64,000 bases of DNA from Trichoplax adhaerens. Its lineage: Eukaryota > Placozoa > Uniplacotomia > Trichoplacea > Trichoplacidae. The stretch lies in contig NW_002060948.1 of NCBI RefSeq assembly GCF_000150275.1, positions 5,002,241-5,066,240 of the forward strand, in the 5' to 3' direction. Below the pieces are notes generated by a model, which had not been told where the DNA came from, did no database searches, and saw nothing but the letters and a program-made list of their open reading frames with translations. Shown in pieces: positions 51,957 to 64,000 of the stretch; positions within the stretch are counted from its first letter, which is position 1, and every line of letters begins with the position of its first letter. A program made the position numbers and the translations under genes.

Positions 51957-54900
51957 AGCAATTATAAAACAATCCAAACAGATAAGTAAATTACATCATC
52001 CAAGATCACATAGAAGTTATTATTATACAGTAATATTTATTAATGAGATATGCAATATTACATTGCCTTATAAGCTAGACAATTTATCATAAAACTTAGC
52101 ATTGATTTACCCGGCATTAAACAAGATTACGTATATTAATTTTCTAATTTAACATTTATCTCTTTCATTTCTTTAAAATTAAAGAATTTAGCTTTAACAT
52201 ACTGCAGAAAAAGACCAAAATTCCTTTTGCTAGTATAGCTTTCATATTTGAAATTTCGCTTTTCAAGTTATTCTAAAGAAATAAGCCACAAAGAAACGTT
52301 ACATTGGATAGAAAATCATGTGCCAATTATTTCATAACTCTATAATAGCATAAACATTAAGATTAAACCCTAGGCTTAAACCATCATAAGAAAATCAAGA
52401 AATAATTTTCGAAGTAAACGAAAACTATATTTAAGTTTATGGTATGTGGAGTTTTGCACCTAAGATAATTAATTATATAATGTAGTTGAATACCGTCCTA
52501 AATGTCAATTCATTCTAGGGTTGTATCAAAATTTCAATGGTATAGGTAAGTATAAGCAACGAAAAGTTAATTAATTAATATTGTTTATCATGCTTTTGTC
52601 GCAATTAAAATAAGGTAGATAGTCTAGCAGACATTAGCATTCATCTTATTTTAGCATCTATTATTAAGCTAACCCTGGTCAAATAATTTCACTTGCAATG
52701 CGGACTACAATAAATTTAAATTTATTACAAAATGAGTAATGGGACGCTAAAGACCTTATACCGCTCTAGCAAAATAAGTTATTAAAATTGATTGATATAA
52801 AGTCACGCAAGTGATTATTTCTAACGCTAGATTAGCGAATTAACTCTAGAAATAACTAATGTTGTTAGAGATTCATCATTCGCTACCTTGATAATATCAT
52901 TTTATTTTCAATTACTAAGTTCTTTAATTATCATCTAGTATCATCTGATAAGATATATCTAAGATGAATAAAAAAATTGGTCTGATTCCATCTCGCTCTA
53001 TTTTAACAATCGACTCAGTACGAATGTCGTATTATAATGTCAACAGTTTAGCAAAAAATCGATAAATAATAAAGATGGCACTTGAACAAATAAAAGAGTC
53101 TATAAAAACGATGGTATGACCAAAAATGCGCAAATAAATACGAAAATACCAAACCCGCCTCGAAAACTGGTCGTATTACGATACAAAATATATCAATATA
53201 TATTAAATTGAACCTATGGCCTGAAGAAATAGGAGCGTTACTATAGGGCATGAATGCTCTAGGCCAGAGGCTTCGAAGAGGAATTTTATCTTATAATTGT
53301 CTGATTAGGCAATCATGAATAGACTTCATGTTTAACAATGAGGGAAGGGAATTAAAAAAAGTAAAAAAATACATGGTCAATTGCATTGTGCTGTTGCCAG
53401 ACTTACAACAGATGTTGAATTAGTTGAGGAGGATGAAAAATAGCAGGTAAACTAATATCAAATTAGATGGCTAGCGTTGCAGAGTAAGACTGTCCAGTTA
53501 AGGTCAAATGTTCAAGAGATGGTAAAATTCTGAATGGAGCTCTAAACTATCCTCTTACTGACTCGAAAATACCGTTATTAGCGCCTCTTAGCAAAGCTAA
53601 TAGCACTACTCAAATACGTAAATAACTTTCTTACGCGTAGTTTGTCTAAATAAGTATGAAAGCAGTTAAGAATGTTTACCGTAAGAAAAATACATTAAAT
53701 CGGTAGCAGTTATTTCTCTCCAGCTGTTCTATTGATGTTTATTGATTATTTTGATGTCATTGAGCTGTAAAATCCTGACTAGAAAAATTTGATTCCCATA
53801 CAGTGCTAATTTAATAGAATAGAATAGGGTAATAGCAAAAGACATCAGATATTAACTAGCTATCACCAATGAAGAAAAATAGAGTGGGACTGATGACTAA
53901 GTCATTCAAAATTTGAAATAGCTATCGTCATCATGATATCCTGCTGAAGCAATAAAAATCTATGAGACAATATTAAAAGGACCTACTCTAGAGTTTGAAG
54001 TATCAACAAACTATGTAAATGGAATAAATTATCTACTCTATCAGTTAACAACAATAAAAATAGTCATTCTCTTATATGGATTATAATAAAGAATTGGCCA
54101 TATTGCCAGACAGATCAGTTGGTTGTCTAGACATTGTGATGCAAAGTAGCTATTAATACTATTATCGTTGATGGCTTTACTTTTATATTATCATAACACA
54201 GTCATAAATATTGCAAACTATTGTCAACTTAGATAGAATAATAGATTGGATCCATTGGCAACCATGATGAACTACAGTCTATCAGCTTAAAATACTGTTC
54301 ATCCCCAATAAATTTCCAAGGCTAGAAAATATTAATCTCGATTACACAAAGTTAAATAACGTAAAAATAAAATTTTGCATACAAATCTACGTAATAGTTC
54401 AATGTAGTAGGAGTTTATTTTTATAGTCTCCTATATTTAAAATTAAGCTATCACTAAAGGCGCGTTCGTGATCAATCTCTTATCGAATTAAGTAAATGAT
54501 TAGATGTTAATATGTTAACACTAAATAATCGAAGAATTAATATTTTCATGTCGATCGCACTGCTAGCCTATAATATCTCATCAGACTATGCAATGACATT
54601 ATAACTCAATACATGCTACGAAATACTAGAAAACTCAACACAAGTTATAAGTTAACCGCATAAAATGTAGCTGCAATGCTATTTGATTGATATTTCTACT
54701 TAGTAATTAAGGGAGAGTATCATCTTTGCCCTTGCTATCATGACACTGTAAACGTCTGAGATCAAATCAATATGCTACATCATTAATCCATCCAATTTGA
54801 TGTTAATTAAATGCATTAAAAGTTTGCTTTGAACATATCACGTAATAAACCGGCTAGGTAATACAATAGGAGATAGGAGAGCAAGGCACTTCTGCTATAG

Positions 54901-57082
54901 ACAGATGAAATTGCAAAGGGATCAGCTAAAGAAGAAAGGCAATTAGCTTTTAGCAGTAATTGCTAGTTATGATATCACATTTTGTGCATTGTTTTATATT
55001 AAGATGAGTTCAAGGTGGAGCTCACTAATTGGAATTATCTAAAGGAAATAATTAATACTTATAATAGAACAGTTACTTAGAAATTTCATCTACCATATGA
55101 AGTAATTATTATTTCTTTTTTCGTTATGGTCAATCATCAATGGACCAAAATGAATTGAACAGTGTCGATTATATGTCATTAATATTATGGAATAGATGCT
55201 ATAAGCTGGTTAGTCAGTCTTACTAGAATATTTTTTGACTACTTTTAATGGATATACTTCGATATCCAGCCGTGAACATATTTGACATGGCATCAATAGT
55301 CACGGCTACCTGTTGATTCGATCACGCAATTCGACGGTCTTTAACACCGATTTCATGCAGTACTACAAATAAAAGTATCTACTACTGCAGCTTGCCTTAT
55401 TCCACTGCTCTTTACTTGGTATTATATCACGTCAATTATAATTGCTAGGCGATAGAACTGTACATAATAAATCTTATGCAAAAAAAATTAGCAAGTATCA
55501 TTGTAATCGTGAATATACAATATTATTCAACTCCAATGTGTATCTTTCGTCTTTTGAAGATACTATTCTCGATTATAACTCTTAGTTCGCCTATGAGATG
55601 CTAAGTATTCATTCAGTTACAGCTTTTTTTATAATGGCAGAGATATGAAACGTTATCTATGTGACGTAGATTTCTGTTTTATTTTAAATAATTCCTATAG
55701 AAAATTGATCTATTTCACTTTCTGACGGTTGCAATAATGTTACTAAAAGCAATGGTAATTTTATTTCCGAAGGATAGGATATAATTAGCTAAAACGATCT
55801 AATAGAGTCCGTAATTTATAAATTTTTATAATGCAATTGACTGGCGATGATCATGTTGATCGTTTTTGTAAATAATTTAATACAGAAGTTTATTTCACAA
55901 ATCAACTTGATGATTACCTGTTGCACTTGTAATTAACGATGTCTTTAATGACGATAACGTTTCTAAAATTGGTCAAAGATTCAGTTCAAGCTCGATACAA
56001 ACCCTAATTCAATTGTAGAAAAGAAATACCTTTAAGTTCATGTAGTAGCGACATTAAAAATTGAATAGACAAAAAAATTTATGGGTGTGAGGAAGTCGAC
56101 ATTTCAATATCATTAGCATTAATTAAGAGCGGTAGACTAGTTACCTGTTGAAATAATGGATGCAGTATGCCAATAGGGATATCAACGTTCTTCACAATAA
56201 ATCACTTCCGAGATAGGTCTCAAAATGCGGCAGTGGATAGAATTATGAAGGTAGAAAATTAATTCCAAGGTATCTAGTTAGGGAGTATCGTTGGATAATA
56301 TCAATCGAAAGATAATAAACCAGTTGCAAGAGAGCAGGTTAATGGTGCAGTATTATGATTTATTTGTACTTTATAGCCTTGTTTCAACTTGAACATTGGA
56401 TTATTTTTCCAACAATTAATTTCAATGTTATGATCCCTCATAATCAAGGACATAAATTCACGTCATTGGCAATAAAAGCAGGCATTGTTTATGTCGTCAG
56501 GTATGCAATATCAATAAAATATGCATATAAATAATGACTTAAAAGTTGTTATCATAATATCGTTTACTATGTACTATTCAAACCGACATTATTGAATCAA
56601 TCCATTCTATTTCAAAAGAAAACAAATAGCTTATAATACAAGGTCGTTTACACTTATGTCATCAATATTTTCATCAACCTTCAAGCATGTTATGATGATT
56701 TATTTTGATCCAATCGATTTGATATTGTTATTTTATGGCCGTTACTCGCTGGTACCATTCCATGATGACATTAGAAAGTAAGTATCAATATGTCGTAGAA
56801 GAAGTAAAAAACTGGTCATCACCTACTCGATATCATAGATAAATGGGACTAATCGAATCGATAAGATAGATTCAATTAATTCTTGAACTTCCTTTTTTCC
56901 TTACTCGTATCTTTTCTATCCTAACTTTATTCAATTTTAATGCACAGATTTTATTTTAATTTTTATGAGTTACTTTTCTGTCTCTAATTTTATTCCTCGG
57001 ATATAGATTGAAAAGGAAATGACCCTGATAGAAAGAGCCGGCATGATGACTAAAAATTTCCATCAAGTCCTAATTATCCAAT

Positions 57083-57096
57083 TCTCTCTCTCTCTC
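57083..57096. repeat. (TC)n microsatellite
   Basis: Seven TC units. Confidence 0.85.
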
Positions 57097-57529
57097 GCTG
57101 CAGGCAACTCGTGATTCTCTTTCATGGCCCAGTTATAACAGTTTTGATAGCACTATGCTGTGTTCTACCAACTACATTGTAATCTAGCAGTAAAATTGAA
57201 AAAATGATACAAAACAATAAAAATCCAATAGATATTCCTTTATTTTAAATCGGCAGGCTATCCTTCTATCGTCAGCATCTTAATTGACATTCGCTATTGA
57301 CTTTACCATTCCACGCAATTAACTAGCACATAGAAAATCGACGGCATGGGCTAGACCACTTACTGTATAATTAATAATAGGCAAAATAGGTTTAATTGCC
57401 TTCTTATGGATCATGGCGGGTTAGAATCACGTGTATACATTAAGATACGTCATTTTAAATAGGATCCAATTAATAAAGAAAGAGGAATAAAAGGTTATGC
57501 TATTGTTAAGATGAATTGGATTTTAGGTC

Positions 57530-58330
57530 AACAGGCTTCATTGGGGAAGTTAGATGCTAGATCCTGATTCAATATTTATCCCAAGATATGATCAGATTTC
57601 AATTCTTTGATAGTTGAGATTTGTATGTTATATACGAATCTGAGTTCTAACATTTATCTATACACGTATAAATGAACAAAAATAGCGGATGAGCGGAACT
57701 GTGTTGTTTTAGATAGGTCTACTCTACATGCAATAAGCCAGAGTACAAACCACCAGCTTCGATAAAACATCAAATCAAGATGATGTATATCCATTATGGA
57801 TAGACTCTTTTGAATAGCGTTCATATCTAGTACAAGGATTCAATGTAGAAATTCGACGCTAGATGCATATTTATTCCAAGATATAATTCGATTTAAATGA
57901 TTCTATAGCTATGGCTTAAATGCTTTATACAAGCCTAAATTTAACCGATGAGTAAAAAAGGATCAATGGATGAGACTGTTTTCTTTCGCAAAGACCCAAA
58001 CTTGATCTCAAAATAGAAGTAGAAGGCAATCATTCTGGTTAAATTATTACAACAAGATTGCGTTTCCATCATACGTGTATTCTTGTGCGAATAAGTACTG
58101 ATCCTAAGTTGATCATTATCAATTCTATCTTATTTTTGCTTTGCTAACACTCGATATTAAACCTTTTACTTGTTAAAAAGGATAAGATTACTTCATTAGA
58201 GATGAGCATGGATCTAAGTATGTTACGATCGCTTCAGTTGCAGTATCATCGTCTACTGCAGAATAGAACTTTTACTTATTATACATGGATAAGATTACTT
58301 CATTAGATGTGGAAGTAAATTTGCATGTAA
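57530..58330. repeat. Two diverged local duplications
   Basis: A segment near 57540-57720 ('gatgctagatcctgattcaa', 'ttatcccaagatat', 'gagcggaactgt') returns near 57840-58000 in altered form. A shorter one, 'ggataagattacttcattag', occurs near 58179 and 58286 with similar flanks. Both are old and approximate. Confidence 0.5.
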
Positions 58331-59650
58331 CTTTGCCATTTTCATAGCAATACTTATTTTACAGGAGTTTAAATCTATTTTATGACTTTATGCAAGAAAT
58401 TGAGTACCTCTACTCGTAAAACTCAGTACACTTGCTCTGCAATGGATGCTATTCATCCCGAACATGATTAAATCAGCTTTAACGAAAAAGAATACTTATT
58501 CTACTTCGCTTTTAGAACTACAATCTAATATCCAATTGATCTGATCATTTTATATAGTGTGATTACGTCTGTTAATAGTGCAGTAATCAAAACTTTTCAT
58601 CAAATACAATTTATTCATATCAAGCCATAGCTTACTATACAGTTCTTTGTTTTATCTTGGGAAATACTGATAGTTACCAGCATTGCGGTACAGGTGGGTC
58701 TATTTTCTTAAAATTGATCATCATTTTTTTTATTACGGATTAAGTTAACGGTTACATCATAATCAGAAGATTTTTTCGAAATTAATTGTTCGATTGTGGC
58801 TTTAATTTAAAGCCAGTAAGATTTAGAAGAGAAAGGATAAACATATTGACATATATGTCATATGCTTTACAAGATTCTTTTCCAGTTCCATGTCAATCAT
58901 ACAAAATAGAATACTGTGCAAATTTTTGGGTGGTTTATTCCTGCTTGCATGCTCATATTAAAGTCAGAGTTCGTTTAGACTGAAGGATGATATATCATGC
59001 GATGATGCAAATGGTTTATTGGTATGACTAACGTAGTACCAAATGTTTGAAGAAAAAATTGAAATGCACTTATAAGGGGAGGAATTGAATATATTAGTCT
59101 TATTTTCCTTATCACAAGCAGAAGTAACTTAGATCATAGGATAAGAAAAATGATGTTCTAATTTGCATGATATTAGATATTTATAATAAGTAAAACCTAA
59201 TAATTATCCTAGGTACAGCTAACGATATCTTTCACAACAGTAATAAAACAACATTACTGAAAGTAACTTTGGGAATTAATTAATGCATAGCATAATTCGA
59301 TTTGATAGGGTACCAATAGCATAGTATTGACGCTGGTCATTATTGTTGTTTCTTTTTTAGGGAATAATTTGTTTACTGTCTCAGATCATACAATAATGTA
59401 TCGCTGTATATTGTAAGAATAATATTTTGATTCTTCAAAACGATTGCCCATAACCTAAAAGGATCTTTCTAATAGCGTTGGTATGATTGAGCAACAGAAG
59501 CGATCATTTTCCTCTTTTTCAGTTAAACTATTAAAGTCGTAGTAGTAACTGTATCTTAGTGGTAGTATTACTTACTACTCTACAGAAGCTGTAATGAATA
59601 TCATGATATATCTGTTACAAATCATTACACTTGAATAATTGTAATACTCG

Positions 59651-59722
59651 TATATATGTTACGGTAAAAGTGAGCATTAGGCGCGCATTCGCCTAGTGCT
59701 CACTTTTACCGTAACATATATA
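59651..59722. repeat. 72-bp near-perfect hairpin (foldback element)
   Basis: Arms of 33 bases (59651-59683 and 59690-59722) are complementary except for one T/G wobble pair. The loop is six bases (cgcatt). The ends are 'tatata', which could include a TA target-site duplication. It stands alone in gene-poor DNA. It could be a tiny foldback MITE or a precursor-like RNA hairpin. Confidence 0.9.
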
Positions 59723-60744
59723 CTGATTGAAAATAGAGATGAAATTCAGGATAATGATTTCTTCTTCTTTTAAGCCAATAAGAAGCGTATCTTAGGTATT
59801 TATTTACCAATAATAATTGGATTGTACAATTAGTACCTTAGTACTATCTATTCCTAAGAATGCCCTAAATATCAAAAGATTTTATTAAATTCAACGTATT
59901 ATTCAGCAATGTTTTTTAATCTTGATCATTTATAAATAAACATTTCTAGAAAAAAATAAACGATGATTATACAGCCTCAGGCAAACTTTATCATCTATTC
60001 TTTAAAATTGTATGATCTACAACCTACGCAAATAGTGCATCGTTATTTAGATAAAAAAATAGCATGTTCTCCATTCTGTTCTATTTGACATATACGTACA
60101 CCAGATTGCACTTCTAACAAACTTGACCTTAACGAAGAGGAGCTAGTCCCATTAATAATGTTAAGGCTAGCAATTTGTTGCAATGATGAACTAATTGCTA
60201 ATTGGTTATTTAGCAATGGGGCTGCCTTAGGCTAAGGTGGATAGATAATCATTGATTCATTTACTAGTATGAGATTCTATATATTTTAATTTGTTGATGG
60301 AGATGGGGTCTTGCATTGCACGGATATAAAGCAATTTGGTAATGGGGACCGCATTAATTAGTTATCCGCGGTCTGCTGTATTGAAATTATGACTGTACTT
60401 GCTAAAGGTCTCTTTAATTAATGCATTAAAGTGTTGATGTACTGAAAGAACTTTCGTAGAAGTACCTATGCTGTAGATTACTATGACTAGATAAACTCGA
60501 GAAATACATAAAGATTCATCGATATAAATCATGAATAGACCGTTATGGATATTCATGAATGGAAATAGCATTAATCATGCTCATGTTTTGCTTCAAAAAC
60601 TTCCTGATATGCTTAATGACTGTTTCTTAATTATTAATAAGTAACGGTGGCTTTAAAGTCAATCCATCAAATTACACTATAAAATAAAGAACTCTAGTGG
60701 GTTAGATGATATTCAGCTACTATAAAAATTATAAGCCAAGCCTA

Positions 60745-60801
60745 TGTTAAATGAGCACATTATCGTAAACCGTCAGCAAAGCGACGGGAGTTTGCACTAG
60801 T
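60745..60801. repeat. 57-bp dispersed element shared with the satellite array
   Basis: These 57 bases match 43077-43133 and 43398-43454 exactly, while the flanks are unrelated. Inside is a short inverted pair (ccgtc/gacgg) around an 8-base loop. The element ends in 'actagt'. Confidence 0.93.
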
Positions 60802-60984
60802 ATATTGTAAATAAGGCTAAAGGAAATACTGCTAAAGAACAATAATTAAATGCAATATCAAATTAAAATCTGTTGAATTTTCTTAATCGAGGAATTAAGT
60901 CCTATAAATGTTTTGAGTACAATTAATAAGTATGGAAAAATGGAAGCCTTACGTTAAAACAGCAAATATATCACGGTGAAACGT

Positions 60985-61655
60985 GTATCATTGATCCTCT
61001 ATACTGTAGAAGGGAACGTATAAAGCTGTCATTTTCAATCAATGAAGAAAGTGCAATTGATCCTCTACACTGTACTGTAGAAGGGAAAAGTATAAAGCTG
61101 TCATTTTCAATCAACGAAGAAAGTCTAATTGATCTTCTACACTAAAGAAGGGAAACATATTTCTTCATTGATTTTCAATCAATGAAGAAAGTCCAATTGA
61201 TCCTCTACACTGTAGAAGGGAAAAGTATAAAGCTGTCATTTTCAATCAGCAAAGAAAGTTTAATTGATCTTCTACACTAAAGAAGGGAAACGTATTTCTT
61301 CATTGATTGAAAATCAATGAAGAAAGTCCAATTGATCCTCTACACTGTGGAAGGGAAAAGTATAAAGCTGTCATTTTCAATCAACGAAGAAAGTCCAATT
61401 GATCTTCTACACTAAAGAAGGGAAACGTATTTCTTCATTGCTCCTCTACACTGTAGAAGGGAAAAGTATAAAGCTGTCATTTTCAATCAACGAAGAAAGT
61501 CTAATTGATCGTCTACACTAAAGAAGGGAAACGTATTTCTTCATTGATTTTCAATCATTCTTCATCGATTTTCAATCAATGAAGAAAGTCCAATTGATCC
61601 TCTACACGATAGAAGGGAAATGTATTCTTCACTCATTTTCAATCAATGAAGAAAG
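60985..61655. repeat. Complex tandem array with inverted hairpin units
   Basis: The marker 'tcctctac' or 'tcctctat' recurs at about 60995, 61061, 61201, 61336, 61442 and 61598, so the longer period is about 140 bp, built from two related half-units. Between them lie 'gaagggaaa', 'aaagctgtcattttcaatca' and hairpins with arms 'ttcttcattgat' / 'atcaatgaagaa'. Confidence 0.92.
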
Positions 61656-62135
61656 TAGGAGTACAAGCCAGGGAATTATAGAAAAAGGCTTTTCTTCCTG
61701 ACCTTCTATGACCGAAGTAAACAGCAATTCGCTCGAAAGAGCGATTTGTCCATTTTGATTTCACTAGCTGTCTCGTGTACTCGTCAAAAGTGATACAAGC
61801 CTTTATAACGATCTCGACACTTTCATACAGTATACTACCATACTGTACTTTCGCCAAAAACCCTACTTTGATAGGGTACTGTATAGAACGTAGGAAATCG
61901 GGTTCAATATTACGCAAATAGCACTATCCAATCAATAATCTACTATGGCACTATTGAATTTCATATTGGCACACCGGTGTTGCACTAATTCCTCTTGGAT
62001 TGATGAAAATATTTTAGAATTCTTTCTAGTTTAGTTTACAAATTACAGGACTAGTAGAACATTCCACTCCTCCTGTTTAGAGCTCTGTAAGGGCTGCTCT
62101 TATTGGCTGTAGCCTTATATGTGAATTTCTATCGA

Positions 62136-62267
62136 TTAAACTAGGCTTGATCTCCCAATTTTCTTGGTAAGCAAGGGCAACTCCAAGTTAATCTCCTGGC
62201 TTGCAACAGAAACAACTTCTTCTACCTCTTCATCAGGTAATTTGAAATGAGACTTGTAAACTAGACC
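62136..62267 (-). CDS. Candidate terminal exon of an unrecognised gene
   Basis: After a plausible acceptor (ctttag ending at 62268) the minus strand is open for 43 codons to a TAA at 62138-62136. It encodes an acidic helical-looking stretch (LPDEEVEEVVSVASQEINLE) followed by LPLLTKKIGRSS. Composition is that of a real protein, unlike the neighbouring DNA, but I do not recognise the family. The entry phase is 0, which does not match the exit phase of 62546-62625, so an exon would be missing if they are one gene. Confidence 0.45.
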   Translation of the reverse strand, partial: GLVYKSHFKLPDEEVEEVVSVASQEINLELPLLTKKIGRSSLV

Positions 62268-62545
62268 CTAAAGTTAGACATAAGTTAACCGAGAATTATA
62301 GCTTATGTAGGAGTGATTAACTTAGGAAATGCCTGCAAAGTATGTCGTTGATGTTAGCTTACACCTTTCACAATATTGTAGTGTTATAAAGGAAAGCATT
62401 TATTAATTATTCTAATTGATGCGAATACAACTAGGGATAAAAAAGCAAAAAGTGAATGATGCATAATGTATGACAAGAAAGAAATAGTTTGGAATTTGCT
62501 TGACACTCAATTTAGTAATAGACAGTTTCACTTTAACTTAGTTAC

Positions 62546-62625
62546 CAATCCAGTAATGGCTGGTAAGCAGCTAACATCGATGCCAGTATGTGTTGACTAT
62601 CTGTTTGCGCGCCCGTCTTTAACAT
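62546..62625 (-). CDS. Candidate first exon of an unrecognised gene, divergent from CPLANE2
   Basis: ATG at 62625 starts MLKTGAQTDSQHILASMLAA, then YQPLLDW, and stops at a GT donor (gtaact) in phase 2. It is the first ATG after an in-frame stop. It lies 52 bp from the CPLANE2 ATG on the other strand. Not recognised; may pair with the exon at 62136-62267. Confidence 0.45.
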
Positions 62626-62677
62626 GATTATGCCACAATTGCTCTGATGATAGGTAAATTACTGTACTAGTCGCTCG
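62626..62677. promoter_or_regulatory. Putative bidirectional promoter or 5'-UTR spacer
   Basis: Only 52 bp separate the two opposed candidate start codons. The spacer contains 'actgtacta', a single unit of the GTAC motif seen at other gene starts. Transcription starts may lie inside the opposite gene's first exon. Inference only. Confidence 0.35.
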
Positions 62678-63179
62678 ATGATGGAATTATCTCCAGGCAA
62701 GCTAATTGAACATGATTGGTATGAGAGTAATCAAGGCAGAGAATTTTTCAATTGTTTACTCAGAAAGCAGAAGCGAAGACAATTTGGTAAGGTTGAACTC
62801 CAATGACAGTTAGAATAAACATCCATTGCATAATAAAGTACAACATCAAACAAAAACAGATTGAAAATGCATAGCTAATTCAAGCTTGAATACAACTTAT
62901 GTATTACATATCAATCTTAATCTCAAATTGACCTGAAAAAAAATTCATTAAATCCATTTATAAGGTTAAGCTATTTCTGGGCAGTAGTTATTCGCTACCA
63001 ATTCATTATGATGGACTATCTCCATCAAGTTTAACAATAACTCTTCGTCCTTTCAGGTGTACTCGAAAGACCAACATTTCCTTTAGGGATGTCATCGGAA
63101 ATACAGTCTTATAAATTATTCTTATATGGGAAGGCTGGCGTAGGCAAGACCAGCTTAATTTGCAAGTTATGTGGTTTAG
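62678..63179 (+). CDS. CPLANE2: Ciliogenesis small GTPase CPLANE2 (RSG1), first two exons
   Basis: CPLANE2/RSG1 is a Rab-like GTPase of the CPLANE complex, acting at the base of cilia. Exon 1 is 62678-62786: two ATGs in a row, then HDWYESNQGREFFNCLLRKQ, which matches the family's WHES..GKEYLACILRK-type start. Exon 2 is 63057-63179: it continues in phase 1 with FGVLERP, then SYKLFLYGKAGVGKTSLICK. This has the P-loop GKAGVGKTS (G1 box), where the family has GKSGVGKT. A GT donor follows at 63180. The switch regions and the remaining GTPase motifs must lie beyond the window's end; I found no further exon in the last 820 bases. Confidence 0.88.
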
Positions 63180-64000
63180 GTAATCGTGTATACTAACTTA
63201 AATTGGAACATTTGTTTTAGCATCAATGCATACTGTGGGATGCCGTTTGATTTTGTGCTCCTTACACTCTATTTTAAAAAAATGTAGTAGTAGAAGAAAT
63301 AGTCATTTTAAAGGCAATAATACAGTATATGTCAGTGCATATGCAACATATATAAGTATGGAGCATCTTGCAAATTGTGTATGATGAATAAACCATGGAT
63401 TGTTTAGTGAAACTTGACTGATATTAATTGATTGTTTGGCTACAAAATTTTAATATCAAATCAGTCAGGTAGACAAAGATTGAAAAGCAATATAGCAATA
63501 GTTGTCAATTGAAGTCTGTCTTTAATTTCATAAATTTTTGCATTATCAGTTGCAATTTGTCGTCATGGAGCCACTTGTAAACTGTTGGCATTGATTTAAT
63601 ATTATGTTAAAGTACTTAGAGACTTTCTGACAAAATTCAGTCATTCATATTGCACACCATGCAATACGAGAGATAAACATTCAACAAGCTCTAGGCTGTA
63701 TCATAATACAATTAAATAATATTTTACTGTTATGATCATAGTCAGCTGCTTTATGCTGGGAGAAAGCTTTTGCAAGCCTCATTCTCCATAAATACTTAAT
63801 TTGTGTGTCATCCCTTGATTATACTCTAGTGGTCTACTATATCATTCTATACATTACTATTTTTAATATCATTGTGAAATAAACAACATACGATGTACAT
63901 GCGTGCTAATATATCCAATTGTAAAATTATTTACCGTTGCTAGATATTCCTCAAATACACCATGAAACTCCAGGCTTACAAACATCTACTATTTATTGGC
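63180..64000 (+). other. Intron 2 of CPLANE2, continuing past the window
   Basis: Opens with gtaatc after exon 2. No exon encoding the expected switch I region was found, so the intron is longer than 820 bp or its acceptor was missed. Confidence 0.6.

Larger units (their letters stand above)
51957..62135. other. Long gene-poor region
   Basis: About 10 kb in which I find no gene I can support. Exon-like scraps (53370-53440; 56377-56500, bounded by AG and GT) are no better than chance in AT-rich DNA. The short frames at 58786-58983 and 61639-61917 are unrecognised. Structured elements are listed separately: weak duplications at 57530-58330, a hairpin at 59651-59722, a 57-bp element at 60745 and an array at 60985-61655. 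Confidence 0.55.

Noticed and set aside
53340-53460. Short coding-like stretch in the gene-poor region
   Set aside because: Broken by stops in each frame within a few tens of codons; could be a decayed fragment, but nothing identifies it.
56377-56500. AG...GT-bounded open stretch of 124 bp that reads like protein
   Set aside because: Such a length without stops is not rare in this DNA; no neighbouring exon links to it and no family is recognised.
60985-61655. CRISPR array
   Set aside because: Repeats are long, variable and contain inverted units; spacing is irregular and the genome is eukaryotic.

Overview
The window is AT-rich eukaryotic DNA from an animal. The genes are split by many short GT-AG introns, intergenic DNA is long, and the protein set is metazoan: USP5, POLR2D, eukaryotic GMP synthetase, the ciliary GTPase CPLANE2 and an adhesion-type GPCR. 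Very AT-rich DNA, compact many-exon genes and a class I (4Fe-4S) fumarase suggest a non-bilaterian animal; a placozoan (Trichoplax or Hoilungia relative) is my best guess. That guess is inference and was not tested by a search. All exon boundaries were read by eye from GT/AG sites, phase continuity and family motifs.

Layout. 1-353: last exon of a rhodopsin-class GPCR (+). 354-6620: no gene seen; two decayed tandem arrays and a pair of perfect hairpins. 6621-8354: F-box/ankyrin gene (-), interrupted by a 317-base assembly gap. 8364-13080: no gene; one tandem array. 13081-16054: three-exon piggyBac-transposase-derived gene (+) whose catalytic positions look eroded. 16055-18999: no gene; an 87-bp minisatellite and a GTAC-rich palindromic block just upstream of the next gene. 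19000-26302: GMP synthetase in 17 exons (+). 28269-30635: POLR2D in 4 exons (-), convergent with GMPS and head-to-head with class I fumarase (32004-35229, +, 8 exons). Between the last two lies a 179-bp minisatellite full of TACTGTAC palindromes. 35810-42359: USP5 in 27 exons (-), convergent with fumarase. 42660-44160: a mosaic satellite of about 320-bp units. 48366-51956: adhesion-class GPCR exons (-). 51957-62135: gene-poor, with a near-perfect 72-bp hairpin, a 57-bp dispersed element also found in the satellite, and an inverted-repeat-rich array. 62136-62625: two exon-like segments of an unrecognised gene (-), divergent by 52 bp from CPLANE2 (62678 onward, +), which runs off the window.

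The genes are not one pathway. The core block (GMPS, POLR2D, fumarase, USP5) is a cluster of housekeeping genes: guanine nucleotide synthesis, RNA polymerase II, the TCA cycle and recycling of ubiquitin chains. The features most worth checking are the class I fumarase with an apparent mitochondrial presequence, the inactive piggyBac-derived gene, the GTAC-palindrome blocks at gene starts, the foldback element at 59651-59722, the exact 57-bp dispersed module, and hairpins in the 60985-61655 array that occur in both orientations.
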